A stretch of DNA of 31,547 nucleotides from Streptomyces sp. WM4235 (GCF_001279725.1 NZ_LGDE01000444.1:1-31547), one strand, 5' to 3'; shown: positions 1 through 7,813, counted from the stretch's first letter. Numbers and translations are program-made. Notes: generated from the letters alone by a model not told the origin.

Positions 1-125
1 GCCTGGCGGCCGGCGGTCAGTCGCCGCCACCGTGTACCGAGCTCCCGGCGCCTCGCGGTGAGCTGTCGCGTCAGATGCCGCAGGGTGCTGCTGGACAGAT
101 CGATCGAGGACGGGTAGACAAGCAC
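1..125 (-). CDS. IS5-type (DDE) transposase, N-terminal fragment cut by window edge
   Basis: The minus strand reads from a GTG at 125 to the window edge (about 41 residues). It starts VLVYPSSIDLSSSTLRHL and continues to LGTRWRRLTAGRQ. That start is typical of the helix-turn-helix N-terminus of IS5-group DDE transposases common in Streptomyces, which cut and paste their own element. The start is supported by a strong ribosome binding site (AGGAG, six bases before the GTG). The catalytic domain lies outside the window, so whether the element is intact cannot be judged. A transposase is well supported by the N-terminal pattern; the exact IS group is less certain. Confidence 0.72.
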   Translation of the reverse strand, partial: MLVYPSSIDLSSSTLRHLTRQLTARRRELGTRWRRLTAGRQ

Positions 126-126
126 G

Positions 127-184
127 CGAAGCTCCTGACAGACACGGGTGATCTTGGCCGAGAACCCGTCTACCAGGAGCTTCG
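127..184 (-). promoter_or_regulatory. Hairpin that sequesters the transposase ribosome binding site
   Basis: CGAAGCTCCTG at 127-137 and CAGGAGCTTCG at 174-184 form a perfect 11 bp inverted repeat. Inside it, ACGGGT and ACCCGT form a second 6 bp stem. In minus-strand RNA the downstream arm contains the AGGAG of the transposase, next to its GTG. RNA entering from outside the element would fold and hide the ribosome binding site, whereas RNA started inside the hairpin would not. This protection is known for IS10 and IS50; here it is inferred from the fold. Confidence 0.6.
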
Positions 185-273
185 TCGTTCCGTACAGCCC
201 TGAACCCACAACACCCCAGCATCACGGTCAGGTTGGAAAAGGCTCATTGTCTCCCTTTCCGCGCCGCCCCGCC

Positions 274-320
274 TTAATAAGTGGGCAACCGCCCATTAAT
301 GTGGGCGCATGCCCACTTTA
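274..320. promoter_or_regulatory. Tandem operator-like palindromes over the methyltransferase start
   Basis: Two palindromes stand exactly 20 bp apart: GTGGGC-N4-GCCCAT at 281-296 and GTGGGC-N4-GCCCAC at 301-316. They are preceded by the AT-rich TTAATAA at 274-280, a possible -10 region, and followed by TTTAT. The 20 bp period puts both sites on one face of the helix, as expected for two repressor dimers binding side by side. They overlap the ATG at 309. The regulator is not identifiable from the window, and the neighbouring TetR gene has a different palindrome of its own. Confidence 0.5.
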
Positions 321-1138
321 TCGCGGGGACAGCCGGACAAGTCCGGGCCCGAGCCCCACCGCCACCGGCAGACAGCCGAGTCGTTCGGCGTGGACGCCGA
401 ACGCTACGACCGCGCCCGACCGCCGTATCCCGAGGCCCTGGTGGACAGATCGTCGCGGCAAGCCCGGGTCGGCGCGTCCTCGACGTCGGAGCCGGGACCG
501 GTATCGAGGCCCGGCAATTCCAGGCGGCCGGATGCACGGTGCTCGGTGTCGAGCCCGACGAGCGGATGGCCGCCTTCGCGCGACGCAGCGGTGTCGAGGT
601 CGAGGTCGCCAGGTTCGAGGACTGGCAGTCGGCCGGGCGGCAGTTCGACGCGGTCATCGCCGGCACCGCCTGGCACTGGGTGGACCCCGTCGCCGGCGCG
701 GCCAAGACGGCCCAGGTGCTCCGGCCCGGCGACCGGCTCGCTCCCTTCCACCACGTCCCCCAGCTCCCGGCCGAGGTGATCGACGCCCTCGCCGAAGCAC
801 TCCAACGGGTCGCCCCCGATTCCCCGTTCAACCCCGGCCTGCTGAGAGGATCGGCCGTGGACGTCTACCAGCCACTGTTCGCGAAGATCGCCGACGGGAT
901 CCGGCAGACCGGCAGCTTCAGTGAGCCGGAACAGTGGCGCTTCGCCTGGGAGCGCACCTACTCCCGAGAGGAGTGGCTCGGCCAACTCCCCACCTTCGGC
1001 GGCCTCACCCAACTTCCCGCAGACAAAATGGCGGAGGTCCTGGACAGCGCCGGAACCGCGATCGACAAGCTCGGCGGACACGCCACCATGCCCTACACAT
1101 CCGTCGTGATCACCTCGACCCGTTCCAACACGGCCTGA
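309..1138 (+). pseudogene. SAM-dependent class I methyltransferase, frameshifted
   Basis: The product resembles small class I SAM methyltransferases. The frame from ATG 309 carries the usual N-terminus (ESFGVDAERYDRARPPYPEA) up to about base 446. The frame carrying VLDVGAGTGIEARQF (glycine-rich SAM-binding motif I) and the remainder to the stop at 1138 is entered at ATC 449-451. Adding one base near 447 joins them as LVDR-IVAASPGR, giving about 276 residues, a normal family length. The gene is therefore either a recent pseudogene or carries a sequencing error. The rest (VLGVEP acidic loop, AWHWVD) reads without damage. The substrate is unknown. A long open frame starts at GTG 281, but it replaces the conserved N-terminus with unrelated sequence. 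Confidence 0.72.
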
Positions 1139-1371
1139 CCGCCGCAACCGTCGGGCGTCGCCGCGCGAGCAGCCTGATGAGCTCGGCGACGCCCCCGGGG
1201 AGGCGGGACAGACTCTCCGGCTCCTTGCACCGGACCTCAGTCCAATGGCCTGTCCCGGCGGGCCACACGATTGCTGAAGATCAGCCGATCGGCCCACTGC
1301 TGACGCAACATGGAATCCAGAGTCTCAGCAGGACTCACTGCCAACGGAGCGGCTCAACCTACAGGCGTCAT
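1139..1371. other. Gene-free stretch between two broken genes
   Basis: No plausible intact gene is visible between the methyltransferase stop and the TnsA-like relic. On the minus strand about 1145-1250 can be read as a short peptide (TEVRCKEPESLSRLPGG and following), which might be the degraded C-terminus of an unknown protein. No start or family could be assigned. Confidence 0.3.
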
Positions 1372-1530
1372 CCCGGGGAGTACGCGTCGGCGACGACGCG
1401 TGGGCTGGTCGACCACGAGAGCCGTCTGGAGCCGGCTCGGCTGCTGCCGGCGGACTTCGACCCGCAGGTGGTCGGGATTTTTTCGCCCAGCCGTGCCGTC
1501 CGCGGGCGCGGGTGGGTGGGGGCCGCCGGG
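1372..1530 (+). pseudogene. Relic of a TnsA-like transposon endonuclease
   Basis: The plus strand encodes EYASATTRGLVDHESRLEPA followed by RLLPADFDPQVVGI. This resembles the segment around the first catalytic acidic residue in TnsA-like heteromeric transposase endonuclease subunits of actinomycetes (pattern ESRLELARLLLADFDP). After a six-T run at 1478-1483 the frame shifts and the next frame continues AQPCRPRARVGG, matching the AQPF segment that normally follows. No start codon with a ribosome binding site and no C-terminal domain are present, so this is a decayed fragment. The family call rests on short similarity. Confidence 0.42.
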
Positions 1531-1553
1531 ATCGGCCGCCGCCCGAGCGATGA

Positions 1554-2156
1554 TCAGGGACGGACATCGCCTTCGAGCAGGGCGAGCACCGTCTCGCGCA
1601 GGCGGGCGTCGGTGCCGGCCGTGCGGCGGCCGGTGATGCCGGAGCGGAACAGGGCTGACCCCTCCATGAGCATGACGAACACCTCGGCCCTGTGGTGTGC
1701 TTCGGCCACGGTCAAGCCCGGTGCCCGGTCCCGGAGGAACGCGGCCACGTGCGTGACGTACTGGTCGTAGAACGCGCGGACCGCCGAGGCCGCCTCGTCG
1801 TCGTGCGCGGCCAGCGCCCACACCTCGGTGAACAGCCGTACCAGGCGCGGGTCGTCGTGGTCGGAGAGGAGGCTGTCGAGCAGGGCTTCGTACCCGCTGC
1901 CGTGCGTGGGGGCGACGGTGAGGGCGGTGACCCGTTCCAGGGACGAGGAGAGGACGCGTTCGAGGAGCGCCGACAGGAGGGCGGCACGGGCGGGGAAGTA
2001 GTACTGGAGGTGACCCAGCCGGACGCCGGCCTCCTCGGCGACTGCCCGCAGGGTCAGTTCGGACCCTCCGGAAGAGGTGAGAACGCGCTCGGCCGCGTCG
2101 AGGAGAGCCGTACGCCGCTGCCGGCCCTTGGGCGTGGGCCCGGGTACGGTGCTCAC
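1554..2156 (-). CDS. TetR-family transcriptional regulator
   Basis: A 200-residue regulator. Residues about 13-60 form the N-terminal helix-turn-helix (RTALLDAAERVLTSSG, then LTLRAVAEEAGVRLGHLQYY, the recognition-helix signature of TetR proteins). The remainder is a helical ligand-binding domain. The GTG start at 2156 overlaps the stop of the upstream dehydrogenase-like gene by four bases (GTGA), so the two are translationally coupled and transcribed together. It probably represses its own operon through the palindrome at 3287-3306. The ligand is unknown. Its two-gene arrangement suggests local control and not control of the NRPS cluster. Confidence 0.88.
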   Translation of the reverse strand: MSTVPGPTPKGRQRRTALLDAAERVLTSSGGSELTLRAVAEEAGVRLGHLQYYFPARAALLSALLERVLSSSLERVTALTVAPTHGSGYEALLDSLLSDHDDPRLVRLFTEVWALAAHDDEAASAVRAFYDQYVTHVAAFLRDRAPGLTVAEAHHRAEVFVMLMEGSALFRSGITGRRTAGTDARLRETVLALLEGDVRP

Positions 2157-3277
2157 GCGGCGGCCCGCTTTCCGGCCCGGCCGTGGCCCGTACCGAACGA
2201 GTCGTCCTCGTCGAAGACGATGCCGACACCGTGCCCGACGAGCAACTCGACCGCGCGGGCCGGATCCGGATGCTGCTCGGGGAAGACCAGGCCCCGGGGC
2301 GCGGGGGAGCCGTCGGTGCCGAGGACGCGACGCAGACCCACGACGGCCCCGACCGCCGTCAGGTGGTGTTGGCCGAGCGGGTCGGTGACGGTCGCGGTAC
2401 GGGTACGTCCGCGGTGGGTGACGTCCACGCGCAGTCGGGCCGTTCCGCCCTCGCCCGGCGAGTGGAGCAGGGCCCGACGCGCCGGAGCCCAGCGTTCTCC
2501 GCCGGCCCAGCGGAAGAATCCCGTGCCGCGAAGAGCGAGGATCGCGCGGGTCGCGGCGGGGGAACTGAACCCGATGCGGGTGGCCGCGGTGGTGGTACCG
2601 AGAGTCAGCGGCAGGGTGAACTGTTCCGGGGTGTCGATGCGCGCCACACGCAAGGGCGTTCCACCGATGCGTACCGTGCGGGACTCGGTCATCGGAGAGG
2701 CGAGCCGGCGCCTCCCGCCGTCCACGACCTCGAACGCCACGCCCAGTCGGTCCATGAACTCGACGGAATCGGCTCCGGCCCGGTCGGCCATGTCCCACCG
2801 GACGGCGATCTCGACCTGCTCGGCGCCGCCCAGCTCCTCGGCAAGCACCGCTGCCACCAGGCTGCTGACCCCGCCCATCCAGGCGGACGACAGCAACACC
2901 GGCGCTGTCGGCCGGAGCAGGGCGGCGACCGTGACCGCCCGCTGCAGGCGGCCGGTCCACCGGGTGATGTCGACATAGGGCACGCCTGCCGCCGCGGCGG
3001 CGTGAAGCACCCGGTCCTCCGGATCGTTGACCGAGCTGATGACGGCGCGAACGCCCGCCCGGAAGGGCGCGGGGTCCGCCAGATCCCAGGCGCGCACCTC
3101 GGCCCCGACCTCGGCGGCCAGCGCCCTGCCGCGGTCGGGGTTGCGGCCGGTGAGCAGGGTCGGGGTGTCCACGGCCAGGATGCGGGCGATCTCGGCGCCC
3201 ACGGTGCCGTATCCGCCGGTGATCAGGACGGGGCCGGAAGGGTCGGGGTACAGCTCGTCGCTCAGTTCGGTGATCAT
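2153..3277 (-). CDS. Saccharopine dehydrogenase-like NAD(P)-binding oxidoreductase
   Basis: A protein of about 374 residues whose N-terminus holds a Rossmann nucleotide-binding motif (VLITGGYGTVG at residues 17-27) followed by TGRNPDRG, typical of the saccharopine dehydrogenase-like and trans-acting enoyl reductase superfamily. The middle has the conserved pattern LSSAWMGGVSSLVAAVLAEE. The reaction is unknown; the family oxidises or reduces diverse carbonyl or amine substrates in the cytoplasm. ATG 3277 is preferred. A GTG at 3286 is in frame but lies almost in the operator palindrome, and TAGAGT at 3290-3285 could be a -10 box for a leaderless message starting at the ATG. It is first in an operon with the coupled TetR gene. 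Confidence 0.82.
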   Translation of the reverse strand: MITELSDELYPDPSGPVLITGGYGTVGAEIARILAVDTPTLLTGRNPDRGRALAAEVGAEVRAWDLADPAPFRAGVRAVISSVNDPEDRVLHAAAAAGVPYVDITRWTGRLQRAVTVAALLRPTAPVLLSSAWMGGVSSLVAAVLAEELGGAEQVEIAVRWDMADRAGADSVEFMDRLGVAFEVVDGGRRRLASPMTESRTVRIGGTPLRVARIDTPEQFTLPLTLGTTTAATRIGFSSPAATRAILALRGTGFFRWAGGERWAPARRALLHSPGEGGTARLRVDVTHRGRTRTATVTDPLGQHHLTAVGAVVGLRRVLGTDGSPAPRGLVFPEQHPDPARAVELLVGHGVGIVFDEDDSFGTGHGRAGKRAAA

Positions 3278-3286
3278 GCGCCACAC

Positions 3287-3306
3287 TCTAGGTCAGATGA
3301 CCTAGA
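3287..3306. promoter_or_regulatory. Palindromic TetR operator upstream of the dehydrogenase-tetR operon
   Basis: TCTAGGTCA and TGACCTAGA form a perfect 9 bp inverted repeat separated by GA. It sits 10 bases upstream of the ATG at 3277 and overlaps the likely -10 region. Size, symmetry and position are those of a TetR-dimer operator, so autoregulation by the 1554-2156 product is the simplest reading. The palindrome is seen directly; which protein binds it is inferred. Confidence 0.65.
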
Positions 3307-3392
3307 AATGCGATTCCAAGGACCCGGGGGATGGTGTTGCCGATCGTTCTTCGAGAGGTGACGAAGCCCGGCCCACGGGCGAGGATGGCTTT

Positions 3393-3992
3393 GTGAGCGA
3401 AGACCTGGTGACGTTCCTCGAGGCGCGGCTGGATGAGGAGGCCGGCCTGGCTCGCTGCTGCGGCGGTGACGGATGCGGGCGGTGGTCTGCCCGGGGGCAC
3501 ACGGTCGACTTCTGTCAGGTGGAGCTCTCGGGCTTCCACCCCACGATTGCCGCACATGTGGCCCTGCACGACCCGGCCCGCATTCGGCGTGAGGTCGAGG
3601 CCAAGCGCCGCATCCTGGCCCGCCACGTCCTCAGTCCGGCCGTGGGGGAGCCGGAACCACCGTGGGACGACCGCGACGACTGTCAGTTCGACGGTGACCC
3701 CTGGCCGTGCGACGACCTGCTCGACCTCGCGTCACCCTACGTCGACCACCCCGACTTCCCCCGAGGCGCCCGAACCGCCTCATTCTCGTCTGCCATGAAT
3801 GAACCCTGGAGACAGCCCACTTCCCGCCACAGCGACCAACTGGCGCGGGGCGGGGAGCGTCTGACAGCGCCGCCCTTTTCCGTCAAGAATCCGGGTTGTG
3901 CTGATCACCGACTGTCGTCGGAACCCGTCCCCAGCCAGGGCCGAGGGTCGTCTCGGCAGGAGTACCCGTGGTTGAACTTGCGCCAGGGATAG
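3393..3992 (+). CDS. DUF6221-like protein, possibly with an abnormal C-terminal extension
   Basis: The N-terminal 130 residues match a small Streptomyces family of unknown function: VSEDLVTFLEARLDEEAGLA, then HDPARIRREVEAKRRILARH, a cysteine-containing middle, and LLDLASPYVDHPDFP. Family members normally stop soon after this last motif, at about 130-150 residues. Here the frame runs on to 199 residues through low-similarity sequence, which suggests a lost stop or a late frameshift. No Shine-Dalgarno is obvious before the GTG; leaderless translation is possible. The function is unknown. It stands alone between a divergent operon and the convergent MMPL gene. Confidence 0.62.
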   Translation: MSEDLVTFLEARLDEEAGLARCCGGDGCGRWSARGHTVDFCQVELSGFHPTIAAHVALHDPARIRREVEAKRRILARHVLSPAVGEPEPPWDDRDDCQFDGDPWPCDDLLDLASPYVDHPDFPRGARTASFSSAMNEPWRQPTSRHSDQLARGGERLTAPPFSVKNPGCADHRLSSEPVPSQGRGSSRQEYPWLNLRQG

Positions 3993-4421
3993 GGTAGTTG
4001 AGCGCGCCGCGGTTCGTTCTGACGGCCACCTTGGCGACCGGCGACGGGTGTCGGCGTGGCGGTTGCGGGAGCCTTGGCGGTGCTCTGCCGGCCGTCGTTC
4101 CCCAGTGGGTCGGGCTGGTCTACGGTGCGCTCTTCGCGATTCCGTTGATCAACTCGACATGGATCGGAGACCCGACGGGGACCGGGAGGGCATCTGAGAG
4201 GGGTGTCCGCACGCGTGCGGACACCCCTCCGCTTGTCAGACGGCTTCTCGGCGGCTTCTCGGCGACGGCCTTTCAGGCGGCGCGTCAGGTGGCTGCTGTC
4301 GAGATGCCACGGGAGGCGTCCCGGAATCGCGCCGGGCCAGGACCCCGCCGGGGCCGGGGCGGCCCAGGCAGCGGCTGGAGGGACCGTCCGGGCGCCGGTC
4401 CGTCGGGCGGTCCCTCCCCGG
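3993..4421. other. Intergenic region with a strong terminator
   Basis: This gap separates the DUF6221-like gene from the convergent MMPL gene. A GTG at 3998 opens a frame with a hydrophobic stretch (WVGLVYGALFAIPLIN), but it runs straight through the terminator palindrome and has no recognisable relative, so it is not called a gene. It may be a fragment of a membrane protein. Confidence 0.35.
4198..4229. terminator. Perfect 32 bp palindrome, bidirectional terminator
   Basis: GAGGGGTGTCCGCACG is followed directly by its exact complement in reverse, with no spacer. The RNA from either strand would form a very stable GC-rich hairpin. It lies between two convergent genes, about 205 bases after the DUF6221-like stop and about 190 bases beyond the MMPL stop, the expected position for a shared bidirectional terminator. 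There is no T-run, which is common for terminators in streptomycetes. Confidence 0.75.
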
Positions 4422-6677
4422 TCACGCCTGCCGGTCGGGGCGGACGCCGGCCGACTCGGTACGCCTGCCGGGCGGGACCGTTGCGGCCGGGCCGGTCGGT
4501 GACAGCCGGGCCCCCTCCACGTCCATGTCGGGCAGGACCCGGTCGAGCCAGCGGGGGATCCACCACGCCCGGTCATCCAGTAGGGCGAACAGCGCCGGCA
4601 CGATCGCCATCCTGACGACGAACGCGTCGAACAGCACCGCGACCGCCAGCCCGAAACCGATCATCTGGATGAAGTCGTTGTCCTGCAGGATGAAGCCCGA
4701 GAACACGCTGATCATGATGAGCGCCGCGGCGGCCACCACCCGGCCGCCGTACCGGAACCCTGTCACCACGGCCTCCCGCGTGGAGGCCCCGTGGGTGTAC
4801 GCCTCCCGCATCCGGGTCACCAGGAACACCTCGTAGTCCATCGCCAGGCCGAAGACCACACCGATCATGAAGATCGGCATCGTGCTCATCACGGGACCGG
4901 GCTCGTCCACCCCGAAGACGTCCGCCAACCAGCCCCACTGGAACACCGCCACGACCGCACCGAGGGCGGCGGCGACCGACAGCAGGAAGCCCAACGCGGC
5001 CTTGAGCGGCACCAGGACGGACCGGAAGACCAGCATCAGCAGCACGAACGCCAGCCCGACGACCAGGGCGAGGTACGGCACGAGCGCCTTGTCCAGGGTC
5101 TCGGAGAAGTCGATGAACATCGCCGTCTGTCCGGCTACCAGGACACGCCCTGCGGTGTCTCCCTCGATCTCGTGGGCGGCCTCGCGCAGGGAGCGGACCA
5201 GGTCCTCGGTCTTCAGGTCGGCGGGGCCGGTGGCCGGGACCACGTTGACGATCGCGGTGTCGCCCGCCTTGTTGGCCTGCGGCGGGCTCACCGAGACCAC
5301 GCCGTCCTGGCGGGCGAGTCGCTCGCCGACGGTCACCGCGACGGCCGCCGCGTCGTCGGCCTCCACCGTCACCATCAGGGGGCCGTTGGAGCCGGGCCCG
5401 AACGACTCGGTGACCAGGTCGTAGGCCTTGCGCTGGGTTGTCTCGACGGCCATCGTGCCCTCGGACGGGAGCCCGAGTTCCAGGCCCGCGGCGGGGACGG
5501 CGACGGCGCCGAGCCCGACCACACCGATCAGGAGCACCGCGACCGGCCGCCGAAGCACCAGGCCGGCCCAGCGCACCGCGAGGTTGCCGTCCGCCCGGCC
5601 CGCCCGCTTCTCGGCCTTGCGCAGTGTGCGCGCCGAGGCGGGCTTGCCGTAGTGCTGGGCGCGGTCCCGGCGGCGCAGCACCTTGATCGGGGCGAACCCG
5701 AGGAGCGCGGGCACGAGGGTGACGGCGACCAGGACGGCGACGAGGACGGTGCCGGCGCCGGCCAGGCCCATCTTGGTCAGCAGCGGGATGTCGACGACGG
5801 CGAGGCCGGCGAGGGCCACGATCACGGTCAGGCCCGCGAAGACGACGGCCGAACCGGCGGTGCCCACGGCCCTGCCCGCGGCCTCCTCCCGCTCCCGCCC
5901 GTCGCCGATCTCCGCGCGGTAGCGGGAGATGACGAACAGGGCGTAGTCGATGCCCACGGCGAGGCCGAGCATCAGCGCGAGGGTCGAGGTGGTGGAGGAC
6001 AGACCGAGGGCGCTGCCCAGAGCGACGATGCCGCAGATGCCCACGCCGACGCCCAGCAGTGCGGTCAGCAGCGGCATGCCGGCCGCCACCAGGGAGCCGA
6101 AGGTGGCGAGCAGGACCAAGGCGGCGACGGTGAGCCCGATGACCTCGCCCGACCCCATCGACTGGGACGGCGGCACCGCGTCGCCGCCCATCTCCACCGT
6201 CAGGCCGCTCGCGCGGGCGTCGGACACGGCCTTGGTGAGCGCGGCGTGAGTCTCCGGGCTGATGCTGGTCGCCCCGACCTCGTAGGCGACGGACGCGTAC
6301 CCGGTGGTGCCGTCCTTGCTGACGGCCTGACCCCGGAACGGGTCGACGACGCTGACGACTTCGGGCGAGCGGGTGAGGTCGGCGACGAGTGCGTCGACCT
6401 TCGCCTTCTGCGCCGGGTCGGCGAGTTTGGCGCCGGCCGGCGCCCTCACCACGACCCGGGCCTTGGCGCCGTCGGTGCTGATGTCGGGAAACTTCTCCTT
6501 GAGGAGGTCGTAGGCCTTCTGGGTCTCCGTACCCGGCATGGTGAACGTGTCGGAGGGGAGGGGCGGGGCGGAAGCGGCGGCGAGCACCCCGCCCGCGAAG
6601 ACCAGCATCCACAGCAGGAGGGTGAGGCCCCTGCGGCGGAAGGCCAGGCGGCCGAGTTTGTACAGGACTGTAGCCAC
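4422..6677 (-). CDS. MMPL/RND-family membrane transporter
   Basis: A protein of about 751 residues with the MMPL layout. TM1 lies near residues 16-36 (TLLLWMLVFAGGVLAAA). A soluble domain of about 145 residues with PGTETQKAYDLLKEKFPDIS follows, then a bundle of five or six helices containing the proton-path pattern GLAVGIDYALFVISRYR. A second TM plus soluble domain and a second bundle with GLAMDYEVFLVTRMREAY complete the repeat. Such proteins export lipids, siderophores or antibiotics using proton motive force. The GTG at 6677 is chosen because AGGAG lies 10 bases upstream and the TM1 context fits; the frame is open further upstream without homology. It follows the small gene at 6769-7368 by 91 bases and may share its transcript. 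A role in exporting the NRPS product is possible but unproven. Confidence 0.88.
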   Translation of the reverse strand: MATVLYKLGRLAFRRRGLTLLLWMLVFAGGVLAAASAPPLPSDTFTMPGTETQKAYDLLKEKFPDISTDGAKARVVVRAPAGAKLADPAQKAKVDALVADLTRSPEVVSVVDPFRGQAVSKDGTTGYASVAYEVGATSISPETHAALTKAVSDARASGLTVEMGGDAVPPSQSMGSGEVIGLTVAALVLLATFGSLVAAGMPLLTALLGVGVGICGIVALGSALGLSSTTSTLALMLGLAVGIDYALFVISRYRAEIGDGREREEAAGRAVGTAGSAVVFAGLTVIVALAGLAVVDIPLLTKMGLAGAGTVLVAVLVAVTLVPALLGFAPIKVLRRRDRAQHYGKPASARTLRKAEKRAGRADGNLAVRWAGLVLRRPVAVLLIGVVGLGAVAVPAAGLELGLPSEGTMAVETTQRKAYDLVTESFGPGSNGPLMVTVEADDAAAVAVTVGERLARQDGVVSVSPPQANKAGDTAIVNVVPATGPADLKTEDLVRSLREAAHEIEGDTAGRVLVAGQTAMFIDFSETLDKALVPYLALVVGLAFVLLMLVFRSVLVPLKAALGFLLSVAAALGAVVAVFQWGWLADVFGVDEPGPVMSTMPIFMIGVVFGLAMDYEVFLVTRMREAYTHGASTREAVVTGFRYGGRVVAAAALIMISVFSGFILQDNDFIQMIGFGLAVAVLFDAFVVRMAIVPALFALLDDRAWWIPRWLDRVLPDMDVEGARLSPTGPAATVPPGRRTESAGVRPDRQA

Positions 6678-6768
6678 AGCGAAAGAGCTCCTAACCGGAC
6701 GTGCCGGGCAAGCGGTGGGCCGGGGGTGTGGGGCGACGGATCGTGGGGGTCGTGGAGGGTGTGGGGGC

Positions 6769-7368
6769 TCACGTGCCGTCGTCCGGCACGTCCCGTGCGG
6801 GTGGCGGGCCCGGGGCGCCGGCCGGCGGGCCGCCGGTGAGGGCCCGGAAGACGTTGTCCAGGTCCGGGGTGTGCACGGTGAGGGTCTCGGCTTCGATCGA
6901 CGCGCGGTCCAGTACGTCCAGGACGGACCGGATCGCGTGGATGCCGCCGTCGGTGGGGACATAGAGGGCCAGGGCGTCGTCGTCCCGCGGCACCGGGCCG
7001 AAGGCCGCGACCGCCGATTCGTACGCGGGCGCGTCGGCGAACCGGAGCCGGATGTGACCGCGCGGGTCCTCGGGAGCGGGCACGGCCGGGCGCCGGGACC
7101 CGCGGGGCCCGGTCCGGCCGGTGTCCGGGGCCGGAGGGGTCACCACGAACTCCGGTGCCAGGCCGTCGAGCCGCAGGACCACGGAGCCGGGGGCCAGCTC
7201 ACGGCTGACCTGACTCATGGCTTCGGACAGGGCGTTGAGCAGGACCAGCCTGGTCGCCGAGTCCAGCGGGGCGGCGAGCCGATCCGCCAGCGCGCGGGTG
7301 TCGTCACCCGCCTCGGCGACGGCCGCAAGCTCGCGTCGGAGGTGCTCGACATACGGCGTGAGGTCCAT
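6769..7368 (-). CDS. Fusion of a HicB-neighbour N-terminal domain with a DrrA-type ABC C-terminal domain
   Basis: A 199-residue protein with two parts. Residues 1-75 (MDLTPYVEHLRRELAAVAEA onwards to ELAPGSVVLRLDGLAPEFVV) are clearly paralogous to the first 80 residues of the gene at 10657-11184. A Pro/Arg-rich linker follows. Residues about 110-185 (ALYVPTDGGIHAIRSVLDVL, then EAETLTVHTPDLDNVFRALTG) look like the C-terminal accessory domain of DrrA-type ABC ATPases, which ends in PTLDDVFLxLTG. No Walker A, signature or Walker B motif is present, so it cannot be an ATPase. It may have arisen by deletion between a regulator gene and an ABC ATPase gene. It could still act as a small regulator. 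ATG 7368 lies inside a CATGACGTCATG palindrome. The MMPL gene follows downstream. Confidence 0.68.
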   Translation of the reverse strand: MDLTPYVEHLRRELAAVAEAGDDTRALADRLAAPLDSATRLVLLNALSEAMSQVSRELAPGSVVLRLDGLAPEFVVTPPAPDTGRTGPRGSRRPAVPAPEDPRGHIRLRFADAPAYESAVAAFGPVPRDDDALALYVPTDGGIHAIRSVLDVLDRASIEAETLTVHTPDLDNVFRALTGGPPAGAPGPPPARDVPDDGT

Positions 7369-7377
7369 GACGTCATG
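7366..7377. promoter_or_regulatory. CATGACGTCATG palindrome over a start codon
   Basis: A perfect 12 bp palindrome spans the ATG at 7368. A near copy (TTACGTCATG, 7491-7500) lies 125 bases upstream within a locally AT-richer stretch (about 7455-7515) that probably holds the promoter. This pairing suggests an operator, possibly for the encoded protein or for the divergent PaiB-type gene. The sequence is seen; the role is inferred. Confidence 0.35.
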
Positions 7378-7614
7378 ATGGCACATCGGTGACGCCATTC
7401 CAGGGCCTGTGGGCGCCATCCGGCGACTTGGCCGGATCGCGCCGGGTAGGGCGTGTGGCTGAAATGTCGTGTTTTGAAGGGCATTTGCTGTTACGTCATG
7501 CGGTATTTGGCGAGGAGGCGGGGTGCGGAATGACGCCACTCGTGGCGCCATCGCCTGATGTGATGTCGGTGCAGGCGTGGTCGCCGTCCACGGGTGCCGC
7601 GGCGGACGATCCGT

Positions 7615-7691
7615 CACCGCACCGCACCGCACCGCACCGCACCTCGGCGAGGCCGTGCCACCACCGCATCGCACCTCGGCGAGGCCGTGCC
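7615..7691. repeat. CCGCA microsatellite and two 22 bp direct repeats
   Basis: A run of ACCGC units leads into two identical 22-base copies at 7638-7659 and 7670-7691, with a 32-base period. Each copy starts CGCACCTCGG and contains the small palindrome CCTCGGCGAGG. A third degenerate copy (CCTCGGTGAGGC) follows at about 7699. This could be replication slippage or a row of protein-binding half sites. Confidence 0.55.
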
Positions 7692-7813
7692 GCTCCGCCC
7701 TCGGTGAGGCCGCGCGCGGAGCCTCGCTGCGCCGAGTCCCCGTGCCTGCGACGGCAATCCGGGATTCCACGTCTTTCCGGCCGCATTCGGACGCGCCCCG
7801 GGGCCAGAACTCT

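Noticed and set aside
3998..4615. Possible small membrane protein starting at GTG 3998
   Set aside because: It has one hydrophobic stretch but reads through a perfect terminator palindrome and into the antisense of the MMPL gene, with no family match.
4791..6839. Plus-strand open frame opposite the MMPL gene
   Set aside because: His/Gln/Gly-rich shadow of the transporter frame; no recognisable domain.
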